From contig JAEYRF010000078.1 in assembly GCA_023409615.1 (NCBI GenBank), positions 1 through 14,903 of the forward strand: a stretch of 14,903 bases of DNA, written 5' to 3'. Of this stretch, positions 1 through 7,879 are shown one piece after another. Both the position numbers and the translations under genes were made by a program. The notes under the pieces are model-generated. The model did no database searches. It worked only from the letters and a program-made list of their open reading frames with translations, and had not been told where the DNA came from. Each line of letters starts with the position of its first letter. Position 1 is the stretch's first letter. The DNA is from Bacillota bacterium (GTDB taxonomy: Bacteria > Bacillota > Clostridia > Acetivibrionales > DTU013).

Positions 1-561
1 GCCACAGATGATCTCGGCCTCGAAGCGACAGGTGTTCATATGGAGCACGGCCGCATCGTGACAGATGCTCATATGCAGACTAATGTTCCCGGACTATATG
101 CCGCAGGAGATATCAATGGGATATCCATGCTGGCTCATACAGCCTATAGGGAAGCAGAGGTCTGCATCAGTCATATACTTGGAAAAGAAGACTTTATGAG
201 GTATAATGCTATACCATCGGTTATTTATACAAATCCTGAAGTGGCTGGTGTGGGAGAGACAGAGGAGTCAGCGAAGGATAAGGGGATGGATATACTGACG
301 GCTAAGCTGCCTATGATGTACTCCGGACGATATGCAGCAGAAAATGAAGGCGGCGATGGTATATGCAAGGTGCTGGTAGATAGCAGCAGCAAAAAGCTCA
401 TAGGTGTTCACATGATAGGCAATTATTCATCGGAAATCATATATGGGGCAGGATTAATGATCGAGAAGGGAATGTGCGTTGAGGATATCACGGATGTTGT
501 ATTTCCTCATCCAACAGTTTCGGAGATTATACGGGAAGTACTGCTTGAGATTGATGAATAG
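1..561 (+). CDS. Dihydrolipoamide dehydrogenase-type flavoprotein, C-terminal part (5' end outside window)
   Basis: The reading frame is open from the first base, so the gene starts upstream of the window; about 186 residues remain. What is seen: the FAD-binding ATG-like segment around 'GLYAAGDING', followed by the full dimerisation domain, ending with the FPHPTVSE segment that carries the His-Glu pair acting at the partner subunit's disulfide in this family (pyridine nucleotide-disulfide oxidoreductases). In LpdA the enzyme reoxidises lipoyl groups of 2-oxoacid dehydrogenase or glycine cleavage complexes with NAD+. The redox CxxxxC site would lie in the missing N-terminal part, so a related member (mercuric reductase-like or another disulfide reductase) cannot be excluded. 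The next gene begins 42 bp downstream on the same strand with its own ribosome site, so co-transcription is possible. Family call is firm, exact substrate is inferred. Confidence 0.88.
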   Translation, partial: ATDDLGLEATGVHMEHGRIVTDAHMQTNVPGLYAAGDINGISMLAHTAYREAEVCISHILGKEDFMRYNAIPSVIYTNPEVAGVGETEESAKDKGMDILTAKLPMMYSGRYAAENEGGDGICKVLVDSSSKKLIGVHMIGNYSSEIIYGAGLMIEKGMCVEDITDVVFPHPTVSEIIREVLLEIDE

Positions 562-603
562 CGGTACTTACCCTCAAGAATACAATATTTAAGGAGTATT
601 CAA

Positions 604-1806
604 ATGCAATATAGGCAGATGGGAAAGACCGGCGATAAAGTATCTATTTTGGGATACGGTTGTATGCGTTTCCCGCATAAAAACGGGAAAATAGATGTGG
701 AACGTACAGAAAGGCAGATTATTCAGGCCATTGAACAAGGTGTTAACTACTTCGACACAGCTTGGATATATCATGGCGGCAGAAGTGAGAGCATTCTCGG
801 TGATATTCTGGCAAAGGGATATCGCGACAAGGTTTTTATAGCTACTAAGCTGCCCCTTTATAAGATCCACTCTGTCAAAGACATGGATAATATTTTGAAT
901 GAACAGCTCAGGAAGCTGAGGACAGATCATATTGACTTTTACCTGCTTCATGCCCTTAACACATTGGGGGGCTGGGAAAGACTCAAGCAGGCAGGAGTCA
1001 AGGAGTTCGCGGAGAAAGCTAGAAGAGAAGGTAAAATTCGTCATTTTGGATTTTCTTTCCATGGAAGTAAGGAAGATTTTAATGGAATTATTGATGATTA
1101 TCCTTGGGATTTCTGTCAGATACAGTACAACTATATCGATGAGGACTTCCAAGCCGGTAGAGAGGGATTGGAATATGCAGCTTCCAGAGGTATCGGGGTA
1201 GTGATCATGGAACCCCTTAGAGGTGGTTCGCTCGTTGGTAAGATGCCTAAAGAGATTCAAGGAATATGGGACTCAGCAATGGCTAAAAGAACACCTGTAG
1301 ATTGGGCGCTACGCTGGCTCTGGAACCAACCTGCGATTACTACGGTGCTTTCCGGCATGAATGAGGAGAGTCACATCAATGAGAATATAAAACTGGCGGA
1401 CGAAGTTCAACCCAATGCACTTAGCAGTGAAGAGCTGGACTTATATAAGAGAGTCAGTCAGCAGTATTACAAGCTGATGCGGGTTGGATGTACAGGATGC
1501 GGATATTGTGTGCCATGTCCTGCAGGTGTCAATATTCCTTTCTGCTTCAGTTATTATAATGCACGTCACTTTTTTAAGGTATCATATGCCAGGTGGCAAT
1601 ATATCGGATTTGCCGGAGGTCTGATGGGTGGAAAACCGTCCTATGCCTCATTATGTATAGGCTGCGGAAAATGTGAAAAAGTTTGCCCGCAGCATTTGCC
1701 CATAAGGGAGAAACTCAGAGAGGTGGCAGCCGACATGGAACCACGGGTTATTAAACCGGCGCTGTGGCTTGTCAGGAAATACTACTCACTCCGCGGCAGA
1801 AAATGA
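604..1806 (+). CDS. Aldo/keto reductase with C-terminal 4Fe-4S ferredoxin-like domain
   Basis: A 400-residue protein with an N-terminal aldo/keto reductase barrel (about residues 1-280) and a C-terminal ferredoxin-like segment. The AKR tetrad is visible as Asp51, Tyr56, Lys82 and His116. The C-terminal part has two cysteine clusters: Cys296, 299, 302, 305 followed by PAGVNIP, and Cys351, 354, 357, 361 followed by Pro, the pattern for two 4Fe-4S clusters. Members of this anaerobe-rich group are predicted oxidoreductases; their natural substrate is usually unknown, and the clusters suggest electron exchange with ferredoxin or a partner rather than only NAD(P)H. The start is ATG with AAGGAG eight to nine bases upstream. 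The 3' end overlaps the convergent ThuA-like gene by 21 bp. It follows the flavoprotein gene by 42 bp, with no clear promoter between them. Confidence 0.92.
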   Translation: MQYRQMGKTGDKVSILGYGCMRFPHKNGKIDVERTERQIIQAIEQGVNYFDTAWIYHGGRSESILGDILAKGYRDKVFIATKLPLYKIHSVKDMDNILNEQLRKLRTDHIDFYLLHALNTLGGWERLKQAGVKEFAEKARREGKIRHFGFSFHGSKEDFNGIIDDYPWDFCQIQYNYIDEDFQAGREGLEYAASRGIGVVIMEPLRGGSLVGKMPKEIQGIWDSAMAKRTPVDWALRWLWNQPAITTVLSGMNEESHINENIKLADEVQPNALSSEELDLYKRVSQQYYKLMRVGCTGCGYCVPCPAGVNIPFCFSYYNARHFFKVSYARWQYIGFAGGLMGGKPSYASLCIGCGKCEKVCPQHLPIREKLREVAADMEPRVIKPALWLVRKYYSLRGRK

Positions 1807-2439
1807 GTCGTGCTTAACCGCCCACAATGCACTTGCATGCAGCAGCTTCCTGAACATAGGCTCCATGAATGTTTCAATGTTATGCCCCGGGGACAAGTAG
1901 ACGACTCTGCCGGATCCATAGCCATGGGCCCACGCAGCCGGCCACTGCTTTCCTTCGGATTCGTATTCCAACAGCATTGTTGTTTCTATCAGGTTGTCCA
2001 ATGCAAATTGATAAGGCTCCTCCTTCACGGAAAAGCTCTCGATTCCTTCCATAATTGCATGGCCTGATGAAACCGGTGTGTACGTAAGCACCTTCTGATC
2101 GGGATGTTTTGTAAATTTACCGCCCGCCAACTGAGCCAGTTCATAGCGGGTCTGGATCGCAATACCGTTGTGGACTATCAGCAGTCCGCCGCCATGGGCA
2201 ACATATGATAGTAATCCTGTAGTCTGTTCGTCGGACAATTTATGCGTCCAACGATCTGTGAAGGCAATACACAGGTTATATGATTTCAGATTCTCTTCTG
2301 AGAATTGATTATAATCCTCCGTCTGAAAGACTTCAAAATCAGATAATATTTCTGAGATCTCCTTGTCAGGCCCTTTGAGTGGATGCCATTCCGCCAATGT
2401 GTTATCTCCTACTAAAACTGCGTTCATTAATTTCCCCAT
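1786..2439 (-). CDS. ThuA-like domain protein
   Basis: A 217-residue cytoplasmic protein with the ThuA-like (trehalose utilisation, glutamine-amidotransferase-like) fold. Seen: the N-terminal 'AVLVGDN..AEWHP' strand, the central 'YVAHGGGLLIVHNG' turn, the 'HPIM/HAIMEGI' segment that follows the 'TYTPVSSG' strand, and the C-terminal signature 'GRVVYLSPGHN..TF..P.F..LL..A..WA'. ThuA proteins are linked to disaccharide and sugar derivative metabolism in some bacteria, but no general reaction is established and no class I amidotransferase Cys-His-Glu triad is evident here. The start ATG has AGGAGG eight bases upstream. It lies 50 bp downstream of the short-chain dehydrogenase on the same strand, with no terminator between, so the two probably form an operon and may act on one sugar-like substrate (inference). 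Confidence 0.85.
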   Translation of the reverse strand: MGKLMNAVLVGDNTLAEWHPLKGPDKEISEILSDFEVFQTEDYNQFSEENLKSYNLCIAFTDRWTHKLSDEQTTGLLSYVAHGGGLLIVHNGIAIQTRYELAQLAGGKFTKHPDQKVLTYTPVSSGHAIMEGIESFSVKEEPYQFALDNLIETTMLLEYESEGKQWPAAWAHGYGSGRVVYLSPGHNIETFMEPMFRKLLHASALWAVKHDSFSAAE

Positions 2440-2489
2440 GAATAAATCCTCCTGTCAATTTTTATAAGTTACCTACAACGGGAAAAGTA

Positions 2490-3209
2490 TCAAAACTCCC
2501 ACTTGATGCCCTCATAATCGATATATGTCGGCCTCTCACCTTTATACTGCTCCGGGTCCTGAATCATTTCTATCAGCTTTTTTGCCGGGATATCCGGCGT
2601 TAGCGGGGCTTCATCATGATATGTTTCAGAGAGCCATGTCTTGATCCATCCCGGATGGATCAAAAGGACCTGTCCGCCTATCTCTTTGAGACTATTATGT
2701 ACGATTGCTGATTGCATATTCAGCGCCGCCTTTGATGCGCAGTATGCAAACCATCCTTTCCTGTAACAGGTGCTGATGCTTCCGGCTTCAGAGGATATGT
2801 TCATGACCAGCTTTTTCTCACCGGCCGCGATCAGTTGTATCAACGCATTGGTCACTCGTGTAGCGCCCAGGCAGTTAACATTGAAAACCTTGATCATTTC
2901 ATCAAAATCCAGCGGGTCAAAAATCGTGCTTTCATTATCTCCTGTAATGGCACTATTATTAACCAGAACCTCCAGCCTCAACGTTTTGGAGCGGATCAAT
3001 TCCGCAGCGGCTTTTACACTTTCATCACTAGATACATCGAGTTCAACAATGATCAGATGGTCAGGATAGGATACAGCAAGATCCTCCAGCATTGTCCATT
3101 TCTTGTTGAATTTCCCGGCGAAAACCGTATATCCTTCTTCCAGAAGGCCTTTTACAAGCTCATAACCCAAACCCCTGTCGGCTCCTGTTACACATGCGTA
3201 TAGACTCAT
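2490..3209 (-). CDS. Short-chain dehydrogenase/reductase (SDR family)
   Basis: A 239-residue NAD(P)-dependent oxidoreductase of the classical SDR fold. Visible: the cofactor motif TGADRGLG (residues 8-15), the acidic strand end LDVSS (57-61), NNSA (84-87, the usual NNAG with Ser), Asn112, Ser139/140 and the catalytic pair Tyr156 and Lys160 in YCASK. The spacing from the serine to the tyrosine is a few residues longer than usual. The C-terminal 'IHPGWIKTWL' segment matches the family. The substrate cannot be read from sequence. The chosen start is the ATG at 3209, which has CGAGGAATT just before it; an in-frame ATG 18 bases upstream has no ribosome site. A weak extended -10-like TATACT lies about 20 bases before that upstream ATG. 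The downstream ThuA-like gene is probably co-transcribed. Confidence 0.9.
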   Translation of the reverse strand: MSLYACVTGADRGLGYELVKGLLEEGYTVFAGKFNKKWTMLEDLAVSYPDHLIIVELDVSSDESVKAAAELIRSKTLRLEVLVNNSAITGDNESTIFDPLDFDEMIKVFNVNCLGATRVTNALIQLIAAGEKKLVMNISSEAGSISTCYRKGWFAYCASKAALNMQSAIVHNSLKEIGGQVLLIHPGWIKTWLSETYHDEAPLTPDIPAKKLIEMIQDPEQYKGERPTYIDYEGIKWEF

Positions 3210-3323
3210 CGTAATTCCTCGTTTCATGTAAAGTATATCTTATTGCTCATAAATTAATTATAATATATTAAGAGAAAAAAGACATCAATCGGGCAGTATA
3301 TTGTTATAGAAGGAGAAAAATGA

Positions 3324-4592
3324 ATGGAGCAGATACTTAAGGCAGTGCTGATTGGTGTAAATGTCAACAATCAGAAGAACTTCGAGGAAACCATGATTGA
3401 GCTTGAAAACCTTGTGATTGCATGTGACATGGAGGTCGTTGGACGTGCGGATCAGAATCTGAAGGCAATCAACAAAGCAACCTATATTGGATCAGGTAAG
3501 GTTGCAGAGATAAGGAATATCTTCGATGAATTGCAGGCGGATGTATTGGTTTTCAATAATGAATTGTCCCCATCTCAACTGCGAAATCTGGAAAGAGAGC
3601 TTGAACATAAAATTTTTGATAGAACATCTCTGATCCTTGATATATTCGCTCATCGGGCTCAGACAAGAGAAGCAAAGCTGCAGGTAGAACTGGCAAGCCT
3701 CAAGTATATGCTGCCAAGACTGGTTGGCTTGAACGAGGCGCTAGATCGTCAGTATGGCGGAGTCGGGACTATAAGCCGGGGTGGCGGTGAAAAGAAGCTG
3801 GTGCTTGACCGCAGAAGAATAGAAGAGAAGATTACCGAGCTTAGCAAGGAACTTGAACAGGTCAGCCTTGAACGCAGGACGCAGCGCAAAAAAAGAAACA
3901 AATCAGGACTGCCTTCAGTTGCTCTGGTTGGATACACAAATGCAGGCAAGTCAACCCTGATGAATGCCATTATGGATTTGTCCCAAAGGCCGGAAAGCAA
4001 AAAGGTATTTGAAAAGGATATGCTGTTTGCGACATTGGAGACATCTGTAAGAAAGATCACACTGCCGGACAATAAGGTATTCTTATTATCTGATACCGTT
4101 GGATTTGTAAGCAATTTACCGCATGAGCTGGTGAAGGCATTTCGATCAACGCTGGAAGAAGTGAGAAGCGCGGATCTTCTGCTGCATGTGGTGGACGCAT
4201 CGGATCCCAACAGTATTCATCAGATCGAGGTTACAAATGAAACACTGCGTCAAATCGGAGCAGGTGATATTCCAATGATCCATGTATATAATAAGGCTGA
4301 ACTGACAGCAATGAGTATTCCGTATGTTAAGGCTGACGATATATATATTTCCGCCAGGGAGAAAATAGGTGTAGAAGAGCTGACTCAGGAAATAAGTAAA
4401 AAGATATTTAAAGAATATGTCGAATGCAAAATGCTCATACCCTATGATCAAGGCGGAATAGCAGCATACCTTAATGAAAATGCTAATGTTAAGGAAATAA
4501 GCTATGAGAGCGATGGTACGCTGATTACGCTGGAATGCAGGGAGAGTGAGTATAGACTGTACGATAAATACATTTACTATGATCAGCCATAG
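3324..4592 (+). CDS. hflX: GTPase HflX
   Basis: A 422-residue GTPase that binds the large ribosomal subunit and, in bacteria where it was studied, splits or rescues stalled ribosomes under stress. The N-terminal HflX domain is seen in 'ATYIGSGKVAEI' and 'LSPSQLRNLERELEHKIFDRTSLILDIFAHRAQT', followed by the glycine-rich 'GGVGTISRGGGEKK..DRRRI' region and a coiled-coil linker. The G domain has G1 GYTNAGKST (203-211), G3 DTVG (257-260) with 'FVSNLPHELVKAFRSTLEEV' switch II, and G4 NKAE (323-326). Length is normal for the family. The start is ATG 3324 with AAGGAG eight bases before; an out-of-frame ATG at 3320 leads to a stop within six codons. It is divergent from the SDR gene. A TATAAT lies at 3259-3264, but I see no convincing -35 for it. 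Confidence 0.96.
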   Translation: MEQILKAVLIGVNVNNQKNFEETMIELENLVIACDMEVVGRADQNLKAINKATYIGSGKVAEIRNIFDELQADVLVFNNELSPSQLRNLERELEHKIFDRTSLILDIFAHRAQTREAKLQVELASLKYMLPRLVGLNEALDRQYGGVGTISRGGGEKKLVLDRRRIEEKITELSKELEQVSLERRTQRKKRNKSGLPSVALVGYTNAGKSTLMNAIMDLSQRPESKKVFEKDMLFATLETSVRKITLPDNKVFLLSDTVGFVSNLPHELVKAFRSTLEEVRSADLLLHVVDASDPNSIHQIEVTNETLRQIGAGDIPMIHVYNKAELTAMSIPYVKADDIYISAREKIGVEELTQEISKKIFKEYVECKMLIPYDQGGIAAYLNENANVKEISYESDGTLITLECRESEYRLYDKYIYYDQP

Positions 4593-4614
4593 AAACAAAT
4601 TTATCTTAAAAATA

Positions 4615-4643
4615 TAGTCACCTTTGACATCGGATGATATAAT
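4615..4643 (+). promoter_or_regulatory. Promoter of the acyl-ACP thioesterase gene
   Basis: TAGTCA (4615-4620), a 17-bp spacer and TATAAT (4638-4643) preceded by TG at the extended -10 position. Transcription would begin near 4650, just before the ribosome site at 4655-4660. The upstream in-frame start at 4624 would fall inside the promoter, which supports the start at 4666. It gives the thioesterase gene its own promoter even though hflX ends close by. Confidence 0.6.
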
Positions 4644-4665
4644 CATTGTGGTATGGAGGAACAGC

Positions 4666-5427
4666 ATGGGGGCAGAAGCGATATACAAAAACACATATGT
4701 AGTTGGATATAGTGATGTCGATTTCATGAAGGAGTTAAAACTCAGTACACTTTTCAATTATTTTCAGGATACTGCCAGCAAAGCAGTTGAGCATCTCGGC
4801 ATAGGGGTTGATGTTTTGACTGATAGATACTCTGTAGCGTGGGTATTGCTACGGATGAAGGTAGAGATCGGCAGGATTCCTGCGTTTAGTGAAACAGTGA
4901 CTGTGGAGACTTGGCCTCATCCACCCGGAAAACTCGAATTTAGAAGGGATTACAGGGTTAAAGATGCTGATGGAATTACTATCATACTCGCAACCTCGAG
5001 CTGGGTAATTATGGACGTACATACAAGAGAATTGAAAAAGAGTGAATTAATTAGAGAACTGTATCAGTTTCCGGAATCAGCCAAGGAGAGTTCTCTAGAC
5101 CATAAATTCATAAAGCTGAAGCCGTTTGGGCAGTTGGACGTTGCATACAGAAAGGCAATTGGTTATAGTGATGTGGATTTTATCGGGCATATCAACAACA
5201 CCAGATATATCGATTACATAATGGACTGTTTCCCGGTTGAGAGCCACAGACAGTATAGTGTGAAGGCTATTGAAGTGAATTATATAAAGGAAGCCTTTCC
5301 CGGGGATTCTTTGGTCATGTATAGAGATGTTTCCGCTCTGGCTTCAAGCAGGGTTTATATTGAGGGGGTAAATGAAACAGACGGAAAGCCCGGATTCAAT
5401 GCTCAGATAGAGATCGACCCAAGATAG
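4666..5427 (+). CDS. Acyl-ACP thioesterase (double hotdog fold)
   Basis: A 253-residue thioesterase of the plant FatA/FatB-like family found in Gram-positive bacteria. It releases fatty acids from acyl-carrier protein, so it can set acyl chain length or return free fatty acid. Two hotdog domains are seen, each beginning with GYSDVDF: residues 14-20 followed by 'MKELKLSTLFNYFQDTA..AVEHLG', and residues 166-172 followed by 'IGHINNTRYIDYIMD'. The second carries the Asn/His region associated with catalysis. The linker 'RDYRVKD..G..I..ATSSWVIMD..TR' is typical. The start at ATG 4666 has GGAGGA five bases upstream; an earlier in-frame start at 4624 lies in the promoter. The gene sits 73 bp after hflX and 103 bp before the transketolase gene. 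Chain-length preference cannot be read from sequence. Confidence 0.92.
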   Translation: MGAEAIYKNTYVVGYSDVDFMKELKLSTLFNYFQDTASKAVEHLGIGVDVLTDRYSVAWVLLRMKVEIGRIPAFSETVTVETWPHPPGKLEFRRDYRVKDADGITIILATSSWVIMDVHTRELKKSELIRELYQFPESAKESSLDHKFIKLKPFGQLDVAYRKAIGYSDVDFIGHINNTRYIDYIMDCFPVESHRQYSVKAIEVNYIKEAFPGDSLVMYRDVSALASSRVYIEGVNETDGKPGFNAQIEIDPR

Positions 5428-5431
5428 GGGA

Positions 5432-5461
5432 GAGACATTGTACGGCGATATATGATATATT
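5432..5461 (+). promoter_or_regulatory. Candidate transketolase promoter
   Basis: GAGACA (5432-5437), an 18-bp spacer and TATATT (5456-5461) with TG at the extended -10 position. Transcription would start near 5468, just upstream of the palindrome at 5475-5492, so a repressor bound there would block early transcription. The alternative, a -10-like TAATAA at 5495-5500 placed as in the araA promoter, has a poor -35. Confidence 0.4.
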
Positions 5462-5474
5462 AAAAATTAAAATG

Positions 5475-5492
5475 AACTTGCGCATACAAGTT
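5475..5492 (+). promoter_or_regulatory. Candidate AraR-like operator upstream of transketolase
   Basis: AACTTG and CAAGTT form a perfect 6-bp inverted repeat around CGCATA. The first 17 bases match the site at 7882-7898 before araA at 16 positions (AACTTGYGCATACAAGT). AraR of Firmicutes binds palindromes near ATTTGTACGTACAAAT, which share the TTGT-ACAA half-sites. The assignment to AraR is inferred; no regulator gene is in the window. Confidence 0.55.
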
Positions 5493-5530
5493 TGTAATAA
5501 AGAAAGATACTACTTCATTTGGAGGGAATT

Positions 5531-7519
5531 ATGAACAGAATTGATAACTTAGCTATTAACACAATCCGAGTTTTATCAGCTGAGGCGGTACAGAAGGCCA
5601 ACTCAGGCCATCCCGGTCTGCCAATGGGAGCAGCTCCAATGGCGTATACGCTATGGGCAAAAAATATGAAGCACAATCCATCCAATCCGGACTGGGACGA
5701 TCGTGACCGGTTCATATTGTCTGCCGGACATGGTTCCATGCTGCTTTATTCTTTGCTGCATCTATTTGGCTATGGTCTGACCATGGATGACCTAAAAAGC
5801 TTCAGACAGCTTGGCAGCCTGACGCCGGGCCATCCGGAATATGGTCACACTAAGGGAGTTGAAATTACAACCGGACCATTGGGGCAGGGACTTGCCAACG
5901 GAGTCGGTATGGCAATGGCAGAAGCATATCTGGCAGAAAAATTTAATCGTCCCGGTTATCCGGTCGTGGATCATTATACTTATGTATTGTCCGGTGACGG
6001 CTGCATGATGGAAGGTGTTGCGGCTGAAGCGGCATCATTGGCAGGAACTCTTGAACTTGGAAAACTCATTGTACTTTATGATTCGAACAGTATTACTATA
6101 GAAGGATGTACTGATATCGCTTTTCGTGAGAATGTGGCAAAGCGTTTTGAAGCTTATGGCTGGCATACACTTCGGGTGGAGGACGGAACAGATGTTGCCG
6201 ATATAGATTCCGCCATAAAAGCGGCAAAGGCGGAGACTAGAAAACCTTCACTGATTGAAATCAGAACACAAATCGGGCATGGATGTCCTGCTAAACAGGG
6301 AAAGGCATCTGCTCATGGCGAGCCTCTCGGAGCAGACAATCTTAAGGCCGCAAAGGAAAATCTGGGATGGGATTATAACGAAGAATTTCACATTCCGGGA
6401 GAAGTCTCCGAACATATCAAAAGAATTATTGAAAATGGTCTAAAGCAGGAAAAAGCCTGGGAAGATCTAGTAAATGCATATAAGAAGGAATTCCCTGAAT
6501 TAGCTGACGAGTGGGACTCATGGAAGTATAAGGATTTCTCTTCAGGTCTGCTGGAAAATCAAGATTTCTGGGCCCGTGACAGTAAGGCAAATGCCACAAG
6601 GTCATCTTCCAGTGATGTTTTGAACAAGCTGGTTCCTATAGTGCCAAACCTGATCGGTGGTTCAGCTGATCTTGCCCCGTCCAATAAATCAAATATGAAG
6701 GGGATAGGAGACTTTTCAGCTGAGAATCGCAGCGGTGCAAATCTGCATTTCGGTGTCCGCGAGCATGCAATGGCGGCAATTGCCAATGGTATGGCTGCTC
6801 ATGGCAGACTGCAGCCTTATGTTTCTACATTCTTTGTTTTTTCTGACTATATGAAGCCATCTATGAGATTGTCTGCGCTTATGAAGCTGCCAGTCACATA
6901 CATTTTGACTCATGACAGTATTGGCGTCGGGGAAGATGGGCCGACACACGAGCCTATTGAACAGCTTGCTTCACTGAGGAGCATTCCCGGATTTGTAGTA
7001 TTCCGTCCGTGTGACACAAATGAAACAGCCGCTGGCTGGTATGCCGCAATGTCCAGGAAGGACTCTCCTGTTGCTTTGGTACTCACTAGACAAAATCTGC
7101 CCCAGTTTGAAATGACAGGTGTTAATGCATTGAAAGGCGCTTATGTCGTACTTGATTCCGGGAAAAAACCTGAGCTTCTGCTGATGGCATCCGGATCAGA
7201 AGTAAAACTGGTTTATGAAGCTGGAAAGCAGCTGCTTGAGAGCGGAGTTGCTGTACGAGTGGTCAGTATGCCTTCATGGGAACTTTTCGAAGAACAGGAT
7301 GCTGATTATAAGGAATCTGTTTTGCCGGCTGATGTGACGAAGCGCCTTGCAGTGGAAGCTGCATCCTCATTCGGTTGGCACAAATATGTCGGCTTGCAGG
7401 GAGACATTATATCCATCGATCAGTTTGGCGAATCCGCACCAGCGGAGCTGCTGTTCGAAAAATATGGATTTACTGTAGAGAATGTATTGAATAAAGCTCA
7501 AAAGCTATTAAAGAAGTAA
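5531..7519 (+). CDS. tkt: Transketolase
   Basis: A 662-residue full-length thiamine diphosphate enzyme of the pentose phosphate pathway. It moves two-carbon ketol units between xylulose 5-phosphate and ribose 5-phosphate or erythrose 4-phosphate. Seen: 'KANSGHPGLPMGAAPMAY' with substrate-binding His27, the Mg-ThDP motif GDG (155-157) ending in Asp184/Asn186, the pyrimidine-domain 'FGVREHAMAAIANG' with the cofactor-activating Glu411, 'THDSIGVGEDGPTHEPIEQ' from His461 region, and the C-terminal domain up to 'ENVLNKAQKLL'. The start is ATG 5531 with GGAGGG five bases upstream; a TTG four codons earlier overlaps that ribosome site and is rejected. A palindrome shared with araA lies upstream, which suggests control by pentose. 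The gene ends at a strong bidirectional terminator. Confidence 0.97.
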   Translation: MNRIDNLAINTIRVLSAEAVQKANSGHPGLPMGAAPMAYTLWAKNMKHNPSNPDWDDRDRFILSAGHGSMLLYSLLHLFGYGLTMDDLKSFRQLGSLTPGHPEYGHTKGVEITTGPLGQGLANGVGMAMAEAYLAEKFNRPGYPVVDHYTYVLSGDGCMMEGVAAEAASLAGTLELGKLIVLYDSNSITIEGCTDIAFRENVAKRFEAYGWHTLRVEDGTDVADIDSAIKAAKAETRKPSLIEIRTQIGHGCPAKQGKASAHGEPLGADNLKAAKENLGWDYNEEFHIPGEVSEHIKRIIENGLKQEKAWEDLVNAYKKEFPELADEWDSWKYKDFSSGLLENQDFWARDSKANATRSSSSDVLNKLVPIVPNLIGGSADLAPSNKSNMKGIGDFSAENRSGANLHFGVREHAMAAIANGMAAHGRLQPYVSTFFVFSDYMKPSMRLSALMKLPVTYILTHDSIGVGEDGPTHEPIEQLASLRSIPGFVVFRPCDTNETAAGWYAAMSRKDSPVALVLTRQNLPQFEMTGVNALKGAYVVLDSGKKPELLLMASGSEVKLVYEAGKQLLESGVAVRVVSMPSWELFEEQDADYKESVLPADVTKRLAVEAASSFGWHKYVGLQGDIISIDQFGESAPAELLFEKYGFTVENVLNKAQKLLKK

Positions 7520-7529
7520 TTATAAACAC

Positions 7530-7562
7530 AAAAAAGTTCGGTGTTATACACCGAACTTTTTT
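7530..7562. terminator. Bidirectional intrinsic terminator between tkt and the YjfB-like gene
   Basis: AAAAAAGTTCGGTGT (7530-7544) pairs fully with ACACCGAACTTTTTT (7548-7562) around a three-base loop. Read on either strand, a GC-bearing stem is followed by a run of six T, so it can end both transketolase (+) and the convergent small gene (-). Confidence 0.93.
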
Positions 7563-7575
7563 ATGAAGTCTTGAA

Positions 7576-7770
7576 TTATACGCTGATGTCTATATTTCCG
7601 CCCTTGTGTGGTGTGACGGAGATTTCCATGGCTCTGTTTGTTTCCTGAAAACCTTGAAGCAGTGCGTTCATGGATTGGGCATCCTGGCTGAGAGATTTCT
7701 TAAGCGTTTCAATGCCAATTGCAGAGCGTATGCTGCTAATACTTTGCTGCATTTGATTATTTATTTCCAT
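7576..7770 (-). CDS. YjfB-like putative motility protein
   Basis: A 64-residue protein matching the small YjfB-like family, described as putative motility proteins in Firmicutes. Seen: an N-terminal amphipathic helix 'QMQQSISSIRSAIGIETLKKSLSQDAQSMNALLQGFQ', then the family's characteristic C-terminal tail 'PHKGGNIDISV', of the type PH.G..ID..V. It has no signal peptide or membrane segment. In Bacillus, yjfB belongs to the SigD motility regulon; I do not see a SigD-type promoter here. The start ATG has GAAGGAGGTGG upstream, one of the strongest ribosome sites in the window, so this short frame is a real gene. It is convergent with transketolase and shares its terminator. A mechanistic role is not known. 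Confidence 0.82.
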   Translation of the reverse strand: MEINNQMQQSISSIRSAIGIETLKKSLSQDAQSMNALLQGFQETNRAMEISVTPHKGGNIDISV

Positions 7771-7820
7771 GGGGCCACCTCCTTCTTCCGGATTCTATAA
7801 ATAGAAACTAATCCAATTAC

Positions 7821-7849
7821 ATTGTATCATGTAGTATTATTAAAATATA
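7821..7849 (-). promoter_or_regulatory. Candidate promoter of the YjfB-like gene
   Basis: On the minus strand, TACAAT (7826-7821) has TG at the extended -10 position; the -35 at 17 bp (TATATT, 7849-7844) is weak. It lies about 50 bases upstream of the gene start. No SigD-like element was seen. Confidence 0.4.
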
Positions 7850-7879
7850 TAGGACGATAAGCTTATATTTTTTTGGATG

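Noticed and set aside
589..1260. Long minus-strand open frame opposite the aldo/keto reductase
   Set aside because: The plus-strand protein has full family motifs; the antisense frame has no recognisable domain and is a shadow.
3749..4210. Minus-strand open frame opposite hflX
   Set aside because: Low-complexity Ser/Leu-rich translation opposite conserved GTPase motifs; no ribosome site or domain.
4624..4643. TTGACA and TATAAT before the thioesterase gene as a consensus promoter pair
   Set aside because: They are only eight bases apart; the TATAAT is better served by TAGTCA at 17 bp and its extended -10.
5020..5027. CATACAAG inside the thioesterase gene as an operator
   Set aside because: Only one half-site, in coding sequence, with no inverted partner.
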